Positions 50,336 through 58,290 of a DNA stretch of 64,000 nt are shown here, piece after piece. Both the position numbers and the translations under genes were made by a program. Under the pieces are notes generated by a model. That model saw nothing but the letters and a program-made list of their open reading frames with translations. It did no database searches and was not told where the DNA came from. Origin of the DNA: Actinomycetes bacterium (GTDB lineage Bacteria; Actinomycetota; Actinomycetes; Propionibacteriales; Propionibacteriaceae); assembly GCA_023392635.1 (NCBI GenBank), contig JAEVYS010000099.1:1-64000 (forward strand), given 5' to 3'. Positions within the stretch are counted from its first letter, which is position 1; each line of letters starts with the position of its first letter.

Positions 50336-51193
50336 GTGAGACGCGCTCGGACCGTGCTGTGGGCGGTCGTCGGGATCGTGGTCGTGCTGGCCCTCGTGGT
50401 CGGTGGCGTGGTGCTCTGGTCGACCTACAACAAGGTCCCGCTGCCGATCGAGGATCGCTGCACCGCGACCGCCGGCGGCCACGTCACCACGCTCACGCCG
50501 GAGCAGGCGCGGAACGCCGCGATCATCGCCGGAGTGTCGATCCGCCGTGGCCTGGCGCCCCGCGCCGCGTCCATCGCGTTGGCGACGGCGTACCAGGAGT
50601 CCGGTATCCGCAACCTCGACTACGGCCACTCCGACTCCCTCGGGCTGTTCCAGCAGCGTCCCTCCAAGGGCTGGGGAACCGTCGACCAGATCATGGACCC
50701 GTGGTACTCCTCCACCTCCTTCTACAAGGCGATGGAGCGCGTCAAGAACTGGCGGACCAGGGACATCAACGACGTCGCCCAGGCCGTACAGCGCAGCGCG
50801 TACCCCGACGCCTACCGCAAGCACGTGGCGAACGCGCGGACCCTGGCCAGCTCGCTCACCGGCGAGACGCCGGCGTCGTTCACCTGCGTCGTCGGCAGTC
50901 CGGGTGCCGCAGACCCCTCCGGCACGGCCGGCTTCCTGAAGAAGACACTGGGCCCCGGTGCGGTCGAGGTCCGTCGCAGCGGCTCGACGCTCACCGTCAC
51001 CGCGGACAGCCCCGCCCAGGCGTGGGCCGTCGCGCACCTCGCCATCGCGAACACCGCCTCCTACGGGCTCGCGTCGGTCACCGTCGGGCCCTACTCCTGG
51101 ACGCACTCCACGACCGGACTCGCCGAGTGGCAGGGCACCGGACCGAGCACGGCCACGGACGTGACGCTGGTGTTCCCCGAGCCGAAGCGCTGA
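50336..51193 (+). CDS. membrane-anchored extracellular protein with lysozyme-like repeat region
   Basis: A 285-residue protein with an N-terminal membrane anchor (about 8-30). The extracellular domain contains ARNAAIIAGVSIRRGLAPRAASIALATAYQESGIRNLDYGHSDSLGLFQQRPSKGWGT, which resembles the helical, Glu-containing core of lysozyme-like/transglycosylase folds in wall-associated actinobacterial proteins. A small C-terminal domain follows (about 200-285). Enzymatic activity is not proven. GTG 50336 lies 7 nt after the dapD stop, so it is cotranscribed with it, linking it to wall synthesis. Confidence 0.75.
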   Translation: MRRARTVLWAVVGIVVVLALVVGGVVLWSTYNKVPLPIEDRCTATAGGHVTTLTPEQARNAAIIAGVSIRRGLAPRAASIALATAYQESGIRNLDYGHSDSLGLFQQRPSKGWGTVDQIMDPWYSSTSFYKAMERVKNWRTRDINDVAQAVQRSAYPDAYRKHVANARTLASSLTGETPASFTCVVGSPGAADPSGTAGFLKKTLGPGAVEVRRSGSTLTVTADSPAQAWAVAHLAIANTASYGLASVTVGPYSWTHSTTGLAEWQGTGPSTATDVTLVFPEPKR

Positions 51194-51231
51194 GCCTGCC
51201 CCGACGGTCGTCCCGCCCGCCCCGCGGGGTC

Positions 51232-52338
51232 TCAGCTCACGGCGAGCAGGCGCTTCGCCGCGGCGGCGATGCGCTCGTCCGTGGCGGTCAGGGCCACCCG
51301 GACGAACCGGACCCCGGCCTCACCGTAGAAGTCGCCGGGAGCCACCAGGATGCCGAGTTCGGCGAGGCGGTCGACGCTCGCCCGGCAGTCCTCGTCCCGC
51401 GTGCACCACAGGTACAGCGATCCCTGCGAGTGCTCGACACGGAAGCCGGCCGCCGTCAGTGCGGGACGCAGGAGCGCGCGGCGCCTGCGGTAGCGGGCAC
51501 GCTGCTCATCCACGTGGGACTGGTCCTCGAGCAGGGCGATCATGGCGGCCTGCACCGGCGCGGGCACGATCAGGCCGGCATGCTTGCGCACCTCCAGCAA
51601 CGGCCGGACGACGTCCGGGTCGCCGGCGACGAAGCCCGCACGGTAACCGGCGGCGTTCGACCGCTTCGACAGCGAATGAACAGCGAGCAACCCCTCGAGC
51701 GACCCGGAGTTGATCGCGGGGTGCAGCACCGACATCGGCTCGGCGTCCCAGCCGAACTCGCCGTAGCACTCGTCGGAGGCGAGCACCGCGCCGGCCGCGC
51801 GCGACGCGTCCACCCACTGCGTGAGCCGTTCGGGCGGCAGGATCTCGCCGTGCGGGTTCGCCGGGGAGTTGATCCACACCAGCCCAGGACGCAGCCCGGC
51901 AACCGCAGACGGGTCGTCGGTGGCCACGACGTTGGCGCCGGCGATGCGCCCCCCGACGTCGTACGTCGGGTAGGCGGTGGTCGGGATCACCACGGTCCGG
52001 CCGGCACCCACGCCGAGCAGGGTGGGCAGGAGGGCCACCAGTTCCTTCGTGCCCACGACCGGCAGGACGCCGGCATCGGAGAGCCCTTCCGCCCCCCACC
52101 GCCGGCTCAGGTAGTCGACGATCGAGGCGCGCAGGCGCGGTGTGCCCCAGGTGGTCGGGTAGCCGGGCGCGTCCGAGGCCTCGGCCAGAGCACGGCGGCC
52201 CACTTCCGGGGTCGGGTCGACCGGGGTGCCGACCGACAGGTCGACGATGCCGTCAGGGTGTGCGGCGGCGCGGGCCCTCGCCGCGTCCAGGGAGTCCCAG
52301 GGAAAGTCGGGCAGCTGCCCGGCCAGCCCCGGGGTCAC
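51232..52338 (-). CDS. dapC: succinyldiaminopimelate transaminase
   Basis: A 368-residue fold-type I PLP aminotransferase that makes N-succinyl-diaminopimelate. DLSVGTPVDPTP at the N-terminus, VWINSPANPHGEILP and Lys225 in HSLSKRSNAAGYRAGF (cofactor lysine) match the DapC family. GTG 52336-52338 overlaps the ferredoxin stop as GTGA. The fdxA-dapC pair is a conserved actinobacterial arrangement and completes the succinylase branch together with dapD and dapE. Confidence 0.93.
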   Translation of the reverse strand: MTPGLAGQLPDFPWDSLDAARARAAAHPDGIVDLSVGTPVDPTPEVGRRALAEASDAPGYPTTWGTPRLRASIVDYLSRRWGAEGLSDAGVLPVVGTKELVALLPTLLGVGAGRTVVIPTTAYPTYDVGGRIAGANVVATDDPSAVAGLRPGLVWINSPANPHGEILPPERLTQWVDASRAAGAVLASDECYGEFGWDAEPMSVLHPAINSGSLEGLLAVHSLSKRSNAAGYRAGFVAGDPDVVRPLLEVRKHAGLIVPAPVQAAMIALLEDQSHVDEQRARYRRRRALLRPALTAAGFRVEHSQGSLYLWCTRDEDCRASVDRLAELGILVAPGDFYGEAGVRFVRVALTATDERIAAAAKRLLAVS

Positions 52339-52655
52339 TCGCCCTGGGGCGGGAGCGCGGCGACAGTGGGGTGGTCGGCGTCGATCGGTCCGAGCTTGGC
52401 CGCGCCGCCGGGCGAGCCGATCTCGTCGAAGAAGTGCACGTTGATGTCGTAGTACTCCGCCTGGTCGGCGGGCACGTCATCCTCGTAGAAGATCGCCTCG
52501 GTCGGGCACACCGGTTCGCAGGCCCCGCAGTCGACGCACTCGTCGGGATGGATGTAGAGCATCCGGTTGCCCTCGTAGATGCAGTCGACGGGACACTCCT
52601 CGACGCACGCGAGGTCCTTGACATCCACACACCCGAGAGTGATCACGTAGGTCAT
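52335..52655 (-). CDS. fdxA: 7Fe ferredoxin (FdxA)
   Basis: A 106-residue ferredoxin. The N-terminal cluster motif CVDVKDLACVEECPVDC and the second motif CVDCGACEPVC with CP nearby support one [3Fe-4S] and one [4Fe-4S] cluster, followed by an acidic C-terminal helix. It carries electrons in the cytoplasm. ATG 52653-52655 has AAGGAGCC. A TAGAGT -10 (52699-52694) and a small CAGAC-GA-GTCTG inverted repeat (52681-52692) at the predicted start site precede it. Confidence 0.94.
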   Translation of the reverse strand: MTYVITLGCVDVKDLACVEECPVDCIYEGNRMLYIHPDECVDCGACEPVCPTEAIFYEDDVPADQAEYYDINVHFFDEIGSPGGAAKLGPIDADHPTVAALPPQGE

Positions 52656-52680
52656 TGACCGGCTCCTTGATCGTTCCTGA

Positions 52681-52699
52681 CAGACTCGTCTGCACTCTA
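52681..52699 (-). promoter_or_regulatory. fdxA-dapC promoter with inverted repeat at the start site
   Basis: TAGAGT (52699-52694) is the -10; the predicted RNA start is about 52687, inside the 12-bp inverted repeat CAGAC-TC-GTCTG (52681-52692). The repeat could be an operator or a 5' hairpin. Confidence 0.45.
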
Positions 52700-52725
52700 C
52701 AACTGACAACGAGAGATGATGGGCC

Positions 52726-53250
52726 GTGCCTCGCCGCCATCCCGAAGCGCGATCCGCCCGTCCGGGCGGGAGGGTCAGCGTCCGCCGCGTCCGTCCCGAC
52801 GGCGACACCGGTGACATCGTCGGCTGGGTGCTGCGAAGCGATCCCGATCGCCTCGTCCTGCGTGACCGCCGCGGCAGCGTCCACGACCTCAGGTGGGAGG
52901 ACGTGCTCGCCTGGCGCCCGGTCGGCGTGCCGCGCGGCCGCGATCCGCTGCGCACCAGCCGCGACGAGCTCGACCGGCACGCGCTCCCCGGGTCGGGGGG
53001 GCGGGTGTTCGTCGCCCGCCTGAGCAGCCTCCTGGACGGCCGGACGCCGGCAATCCTCGACGACCCGGGCGACCCTCCGCCCTTCCCCGCCGCGCTCTCG
53101 GGGGAATGGGTGTCGGCGGGTGAGGCCGGGGACTACGTCGCCCTCGCCTGGTGGGCCGCTCACCATGACGCCCGCAGCATGCAGGTGCGCACGCCGACCC
53201 CGTCCCGGATCGAGCAGCTCCGCGTGCTGGGCTTCGTCGAACTCCCGTGA
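52726..53250 (+). CDS. conserved hypothetical protein with SH3-like N-terminal domain
   Basis: A 174-residue protein. Residues about 15-65 (RVSVRRVRPDGDTGDIVGWVLRSDPDRLVLRDRRGSVHDLRWEDVLAWRPV) resemble the small beta-barrel found at the N-terminus of some actinobacterial GNAT acetyltransferases (Rv0428c-like). Here the acetyltransferase domain is absent; the rest is a short uncharacterised helical/beta region ending RIEQLRVLGFVELP. GTG 52726 is the likely start; GATGAT ends 5 nt upstream, a weak leaderless fit. It is divergent from fdxA. Confidence 0.65.
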   Translation: MPRRHPEARSARPGGRVSVRRVRPDGDTGDIVGWVLRSDPDRLVLRDRRGSVHDLRWEDVLAWRPVGVPRGRDPLRTSRDELDRHALPGSGGRVFVARLSSLLDGRTPAILDDPGDPPPFPAALSGEWVSAGEAGDYVALAWWAAHHDARSMQVRTPTPSRIEQLRVLGFVELP

Positions 53251-53257
53251 CGCGCTG

Positions 53258-53272
53258 CCGCCGGTTCGGCGG
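53258..53272. terminator. short bidirectional hairpin
   Basis: CCGCCG-GTT-CGGCGG forms a 6-bp stem in the 27-nt gap between the converging hypothetical and VanW genes. It has no T tract. Confidence 0.45.
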
Positions 53273-53277
53273 ACGGC

Positions 53278-55038
53278 TCAGGCGGACGGCTTCTTGCCGC
53301 AGACGACCGGGGTGAGCGAGTTGTAGCGCCAGGTGAACAGCTCCCGCTTGACCAGCTTCCCGCCTTGGTAGAACAACCGGTAGTGGCGCACGTCGAACCC
53401 GGTCATCGCGCTCTGCGGCACGCACCGCGGCGAGGTGTCGTAGATGGTCTTGCCCGGGGCCCGGTAGTTCGACCGGATCGGGGTGGACGCCTTGATCGTG
53501 TAGCGCTTGGTCGACCACACCCGCACGGTGACCGATCCCTGGGTGCCGGTGTGCCCGGTCGTCCAGGCCTGCAGCACCACGCCGTACGGGGAGTCGTTCT
53601 TGAACTTCATGTCGACGCTGACCCAGTCGAGAGTGGCCTCGCGGCCGACCGGGTAGCGGTTGAAGTAGAGCGAGTGCGGCTTGTGGTAGATGTCCTTGAG
53701 CCCTGCGAAGTAGATCGCGTTGAAGGTCGTCGTGGTGGCCTGCGAGATCCCGCCGCCCAGGCGTTCCACGATGCGGCCGCCGTCGATCGCGCCGCCGGCC
53801 ATCCAGCCGGCCTTCCTGGTGCGCTTGCCCAGGGTCTCGTTCATGCTGAACGTCTCGCCTGGCTTCAGGAAGGTGCCGTTGATCAGCCTCGCCGCCTTGC
53901 CGATGTTGTTGTAGCGGTAGGCGGTGCCGGGGAAGTACGTCGTGAAGCTTCCGATGACCTTCTTCACCCCGAGCTTGCGGGCGTCGGCGGTGGTGAAGTT
54001 CGCCGCGCGGACGCTCACCGGGACCGACGCGGTGCGCCCGCTGCTGCGCGACAGCGTCGGCACCAGTGCCGCACCCAGCTGCTCGGGATCGACGCCCACC
54101 CCGTCGGCGGACGGGATGATCTTCGGCTTCTTCGCGCCCATCGTGATGGTGGCGTCTCGTGGTTGCTTCAGGCCGAGCTTCTCCAAGCCCGCCGCGACCT
54201 GCGCCTCCAGCTTGTCGGCGTCGAAGACCGGCGCCAGCCTTCCGTCCACGCCGGCGAACCGCAGGCTGGCGGCGATGTGCTTCGGCTGGACGACCAGGGT
54301 GCCGGACTCCCCCACCGTCACGCTCACCGGTGCCGACACGGCGGTGGCAGCGATGCCGGTGACCGCCGCGTCCGCCGCCGCGGTCGTGACCGCCGGCTCG
54401 ACGTCGCCGACCGGCAGGTTGACCGTCGCCGTCCTCAGGTAGGCCGCTTCCAGGGCGCGGGCCGCGCCGCCGCGGTCGAGCGCCGCGCCGGCCTTGCTCT
54501 CGCCCTGTCGCGACGGCGTCAGGCCGGAGTACACCACGGTGGCGTCGACCGGATCCACCTCGACCTTCTCCGCCAGCGGGGCCAGTGCCGCGTCCAGCGC
54601 CGTCCGGTCGACCGAGACCACCGCCGGGTGGTCCGAGCCCCCGAACAGGACAGAGAGGATGGTGGCCGGGTTCCAGCTGTTGCCGGCGCCGGCCTGCGCG
54701 ATGGATGCCGGATAGTCGACGGCGAGCCCCGACGTGGCCGGCTGCAGCGTCAGTCGTTCCGAACCCGCGGAAACCACCAGGGGCTCGGTGCTGCGGCCGG
54801 CCAGGGCCGCGCGCAGCTTCTGCTCGGCGGCGGACGCCGGCAGGCCGCCGACCGGCACGCCCGCCACGGAGGCGTTGCGGGGCAGGTTGTCGCCGGCCAG
54901 GAAGTGGCCGGCGAGATAGCCGCCGCCCAGCAGGGCGACCAGCCCGGAACCGACACCGATTCCGATCTTCGCCGTGGTGGACAGGGTGGTGCTTCTCGCC
55001 AAGGGAGGAATCCTCTCGGTAGCGCGCAGGCCCTCCAT
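53278..55038 (-). CDS. VanW family protein with YoaR-like peptidoglycan-binding domains
   Basis: A 586-residue protein. An N-terminal membrane anchor (about 24-48) is followed by two YoaR/PG_binding_4-type domains (about 60-180 and 215-340) and a C-terminal VanW domain (about 365-560). The latter contains NGTFLKPGETFSMNETLGKRT, GWMAGGAIDGGRIVERLGGGISQATTTTFNAIYFAG and HYRLFYQGGKLVKRE. The family is wall-associated with unknown biochemistry. The start is unsure: ATG 55036-55038 overlaps a TAGCAT motif, while TTG 55002 (LARSTTL) has AGAGGA 10 nt before it. It follows the DMT gene by 1 nt. Confidence 0.85.
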   Translation of the reverse strand: MEGLRATERIPPLARSTTLSTTAKIGIGVGSGLVALLGGGYLAGHFLAGDNLPRNASVAGVPVGGLPASAAEQKLRAALAGRSTEPLVVSAGSERLTLQPATSGLAVDYPASIAQAGAGNSWNPATILSVLFGGSDHPAVVSVDRTALDAALAPLAEKVEVDPVDATVVYSGLTPSRQGESKAGAALDRGGAARALEAAYLRTATVNLPVGDVEPAVTTAAADAAVTGIAATAVSAPVSVTVGESGTLVVQPKHIAASLRFAGVDGRLAPVFDADKLEAQVAAGLEKLGLKQPRDATITMGAKKPKIIPSADGVGVDPEQLGAALVPTLSRSSGRTASVPVSVRAANFTTADARKLGVKKVIGSFTTYFPGTAYRYNNIGKAARLINGTFLKPGETFSMNETLGKRTRKAGWMAGGAIDGGRIVERLGGGISQATTTTFNAIYFAGLKDIYHKPHSLYFNRYPVGREATLDWVSVDMKFKNDSPYGVVLQAWTTGHTGTQGSVTVRVWSTKRYTIKASTPIRSNYRAPGKTIYDTSPRCVPQSAMTGFDVRHYRLFYQGGKLVKRELFTWRYNSLTPVVCGKKPSA

Positions 55039-55039
55039 G

Positions 55040-55975
55040 CTACGGGACGGGTTCCGCGGCGTCGGAGAGGTCGTCGAGTGGAGCGGACGGCAACCCGAGT
55101 TGTGAGACCACGATCCCGGCGATCATCAGGGCGGCGCCTGCGTAGCCGCGCAGGCCCATGAACTCGTGCAGCAGCAAGGCCCCGCCGATCGCCCCGAACA
55201 CCGACTCGGTGGCCATGATCAGGGACGCGTGGGTCGCGAGCGCGTGCCGCTGCCCGACCACCTGGAGGGTGAACGCGATCGCGACCGACACCAGGCCGCC
55301 GTACAGCAGGGGGACGATGGCCTCGACGAGGCCCGTGAAGGGGGCCGCGTCCAGCACCAGGGCGCCGAGGCCGCTGAGAACCGCGCAGGTGACGAACTGC
55401 GCCACCGCGAACCGCAGCGCCGAGAGCCGGGCGCTGTAGTGCTCGATGAACAGGATCTGCACCGCCCACGGGAGGCAGGTGAGGATGAGCAGGATCTCGC
55501 CGGTCCCGATCGTGAACGCTTCGGTGACGCTGATCAGGTACAGGCCCACCAGGGACGCGGCGACGCCGACCACGGTGTTGACGCTACTGCGGTGCCCACG
55601 GAACGCCGCGATCACGGGGACGAACACCATGTACAGCCCCGTGATGAAGGCCGCGTTCCCTGCAGGGGTGGTGCTCATCGCCGCCTGCTGCAGGTTGACC
55701 GCGATGGTGAGGAACGTCCCGGTGACAATGCCCGGCAGCACTACCGCCCTGGTCGCGGCCAGCCGCTTCGCGCGCGGCACACCGCGCAGCCGGTCCCTGA
55801 CGAGGATCACCGGCACGAGCACCAGCGAACCCAGTGCGAACCGGACCGCGGTGAACGTCAGCGGGCCGACGTGGTCGGAGCCCACGCGCTGTGCGACGAA
55901 GGCGAACCCCCACAGCGCAGAGGCCAGCAGCAGCGCGCCGTTCGCGCGCAGCCGCTGGCCCCTGGTGCCGATGAT
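55040..55975 (-). CDS. DMT superfamily (EamA) transporter with no canonical start codon
   Basis: About 305-312 residues with ten predicted membrane helices in two EamA repeats, the first beginning ANGALLLASALWGFAFVAQRVG and the second TGEILLILTCLPWAVQILFIEHYSARL. Likely exports or imports a small metabolite. Between the tkt stop (56004) and the first helix there is no ATG, GTG or TTG in frame. ATC at 55975 or CTG at 55951 (with AGGGG about 8 nt upstream) are the only local options; an in-frame ATG at 56224 would overlap tkt by 220 nt with implausible protein. The coordinate given is therefore provisional. Confidence 0.8.
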   Translation of the reverse strand: MIGTRGQRLRANGALLLASALWGFAFVAQRVGSDHVGPLTFTAVRFALGSLVLVPVILVRDRLRGVPRAKRLAATRAVVLPGIVTGTFLTIAVNLQQAAMSTTPAGNAAFITGLYMVFVPVIAAFRGHRSSVNTVVGVAASLVGLYLISVTEAFTIGTGEILLILTCLPWAVQILFIEHYSARLSALRFAVAQFVTCAVLSGLGALVLDAAPFTGLVEAIVPLLYGGLVSVAIAFTLQVVGQRHALATHASLIMATESVFGAIGGALLLHEFMGLRGYAGAALMIAGIVVSQLGLPSAPLDDLSDAAEPVP

Positions 55976-56003
55976 CGGGCGGGAGGAGGACGTGCCGGGA
56001 TGC

Positions 56004-58085
56004 TCAGCCGAGGCGGCTGAGTGCGGTCTTCGCGTGCGCGGCGACGTTGTCGGCGGTGAAGCCGTACGTGGTGAACAGCAGGCTGCCCGCCGCGGACTCG
56101 CCGAAGTGGTCGATGCCGACGATCTCGCCGGCGTCGCCGACGAACTCGCGCCAGCCCATCGGGACGCCGGCTTCGACGGCGACCTTGGCGACACCGGCGG
56201 GCACCACGGACGCCCGGTACTCATCGCTCTGGGCGAGGAACCACTCCTGGCACGGCATCGAGACCACCCGGGTGCCGATGCCCTCGGACTGCAGCTGTTC
56301 GCGGGCGGCCAGGGCCACCTCGACCTCCGAGCCGGTCGCGATGATCACGACCTTCAGCTCGCCCTCGGCGTCGAGCAGGGTGTAGCCGCCCTTCGCCACC
56401 TCGGACGCGGGCGCGACGCCCGCAGCGTTCCGGTCGACGATCAGCAGGTCCTGCCGGGACAGGATCAGGGCCGACGGGCGGTCGGTGTGGGCGAGCGCGT
56501 TCAGCCAGGCGTGGGCGGTCTCGTTGGCGTCGGCGGGACGGATCACGTCCAGCCCGGGGATCGCACGCAGCGCGGCGAGGTGCTCGATCGGCTGGTGGGT
56601 CGGGCCGTCCTCGCCCACACCGATGGAGTCGTGGGTCCAGACGAAGATGCTCGGCGCCTTCTGGATCGCGGCGAGACGGACCGAGCCGCGCATGTAGTCG
56701 GAGAACACCAGGAACGTGCCGCCGTAGCAGCGGGTGAGGCCCGACATGTTGATCGCGTTCACGATGTTGCCCATCGCGTGCTCGCGGATGCCGAAGTGGA
56801 GCGTCCGGCCCGTGTAGTCACCGGAGAACTCCGGCGAGCTCTGCTCCGGCGGGAAGAAGCTCTTCACGCCCTTCATCGTCGTGTTGTTGCTTCCCGCGAG
56901 GTCGGCGGAGCCGCCCCACAGTTCCGGCATCACATCGGCCAGCGCGCTCAGCACGTCGCCGGAGGCGGCACGGGTCGCCTTCTTCCCGGGGGCGAAGACC
57001 GGCAGGGCCGCCTCGATGCCCTCGGGCAGGGTCTCGGCCAGCGCCCGGTCGAGGATCGCCACCTGGTCGGGGTTCGCGGCCCGCCACGCGTCGTAGCGCG
57101 GCTGCCAGTCCGCCTTGGCCGCGGCCGCCCGCTCCGCGGCGTTGCTGCGGGTGTGCTCGAGCACGGCCGGCTCGACGGCGAAGCTCTGCTCCGGGTCGAA
57201 CCCGAGCTCGCGCTTGAGCCCGGCGACCTCCTCGCCACCCAGCTTGGAGCCGTGCACCGAGTGGTGGCCGGCCTTGGTCGGCAACGGCCAGCCGATGACG
57301 GTGGTGAGCTTGATGAAGGACGGCTTGTCGGTCACTGCCTTCGCGGCTTCGATCGCGTCCCACAGCGCCTGCAGGTTCTCCCGGTAGCCGGTGCCGCCAT
57401 TGGTCCAGTCGACGTGCTGCACGTGCCAGCCGTAGGCGGCGTAGCGCGCGGCGACGTCCTCGGTGAACGCGATCTGGGTCTCGCCCTCGATCGAGATGCG
57501 GTTGTCGTCGTAGATCAGGACGAGGTTGCCCAGCTTCTGCGCGCCGGCGAGCGACGACGCTTCGGCGGACACGCCCTCCTGCATGCAGCCGTCGCCAGCG
57601 ATGCAGTACACGGTGCGGTCGAAGACCGACGTCTCCTCCGCCGGGGTGTTCGGGTCGAGAAGGGCACGCTCACGGCGGGCCGCCATCGCGAAGCCGACCG
57701 CGTCCGCCACCCCGGCGCCCAGTGGCCCGGTGGTGCACTCCACGCCGAGCGTGTGGTGGAACTCGGGGTGGCCCGGGGTCTTCGAACCGTAGGTGCGCAG
57801 GGAAGCCAGGTCCTCGACCTCGAGGCCGTAGCCGGCCAGGAACAGCTGGCAGTACTGCGTGAGGGAGGAGTGGCCCGCGGACAGCACGAACCGGTCACGG
57901 CCGAGCCAGCGGGAGTCGGACGGATCGCCGTTCATGACCTTCTGGTAGAGCAGGTACGCGGCCGGCGCCAACGAGATCGCCGTCCCCGGGTGCCCGTTGC
58001 CCACCTTCTCGACCGCATCCGCCGCCAGTACCCGCGCGGTGTCCACCGCGCGCTGGTCAAGCTCCGTCCACGTGAGTTCGGTCAT
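56004..58085 (-). CDS. tkt: transketolase
   Basis: A 693-residue thiamine-diphosphate enzyme of the pentose phosphate pathway. ANGHPGTAISLAPAAYLLYQ holds the substrate histidine, GDGCMQEGVSAEASSLAG binds ThDP-Mg, and the pyrimidine domain contains LHFGIREHAMGNIVNAI and DSIGVGEDGPTHQPIEHL. ATG 58083-58085 is preceded by AGGGAAGG. A TACGAT -10 (58106-58101) gives a short leader. The DMT and VanW genes follow in the same direction at close spacing and may be partly cotranscribed. Confidence 0.96.
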   Translation of the reverse strand: MTELTWTELDQRAVDTARVLAADAVEKVGNGHPGTAISLAPAAYLLYQKVMNGDPSDSRWLGRDRFVLSAGHSSLTQYCQLFLAGYGLEVEDLASLRTYGSKTPGHPEFHHTLGVECTTGPLGAGVADAVGFAMAARRERALLDPNTPAEETSVFDRTVYCIAGDGCMQEGVSAEASSLAGAQKLGNLVLIYDDNRISIEGETQIAFTEDVAARYAAYGWHVQHVDWTNGGTGYRENLQALWDAIEAAKAVTDKPSFIKLTTVIGWPLPTKAGHHSVHGSKLGGEEVAGLKRELGFDPEQSFAVEPAVLEHTRSNAAERAAAAKADWQPRYDAWRAANPDQVAILDRALAETLPEGIEAALPVFAPGKKATRAASGDVLSALADVMPELWGGSADLAGSNNTTMKGVKSFFPPEQSSPEFSGDYTGRTLHFGIREHAMGNIVNAINMSGLTRCYGGTFLVFSDYMRGSVRLAAIQKAPSIFVWTHDSIGVGEDGPTHQPIEHLAALRAIPGLDVIRPADANETAHAWLNALAHTDRPSALILSRQDLLIVDRNAAGVAPASEVAKGGYTLLDAEGELKVVIIATGSEVEVALAAREQLQSEGIGTRVVSMPCQEWFLAQSDEYRASVVPAGVAKVAVEAGVPMGWREFVGDAGEIVGIDHFGESAAGSLLFTTYGFTADNVAAHAKTALSRLG

Positions 58086-58239
58086 CCCCGGCCTTCCCTG
58101 ATCGTATTTTGAAACGTAACAATAGCGAATCCAACGCTCGGCTCCAGCCTTTCACACCCCCGGGCGAGAGCCCGACGGTGACCGGATGTTGCCGCCGCCG
58201 CGCGCTCTGGGGTGTCTTTGCCCAAACGGCTGCCGCCGG

Positions 58240-58255
58240 ATACCCGTGGGGGTAC
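58240..58255. promoter_or_regulatory. CsoR/CstR-type operator ATACCCGTGGGGGTAC upstream of the sulfide operon
   Basis: Inverted repeat TACCC-GTGG-GGGTA flanked by A/C, matching the ATACCC-N3/4-GGGTAT pattern of CsoR-family copper and CstR persulfide sensors. The right half overlaps TACCCT (58253-58258), a possible -10, with RNA starting near 58265 and a 26-nt leader. No CsoR-family gene is in the window. The rest of the 205-nt gap from tkt (58086-58239) holds the tkt promoter only. Confidence 0.65.
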
Positions 58256-58290
58256 CCTTGTACGTAGTCCTACTGAGCAGGAGTTCACCG

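Noticed and set aside
51194..51231. CCCCGCGGGG palindrome between the lysozyme-like gene and dapC as a terminator
   Set aside because: A 10-bp self-complementary run without a loop is common by chance at this GC content and would not form a useful hairpin alone.
55446..58112. 888-codon open frame antisense to transketolase
   Set aside because: No domain and no ribosome site; the minus strand encodes full-length transketolase over the same bases.
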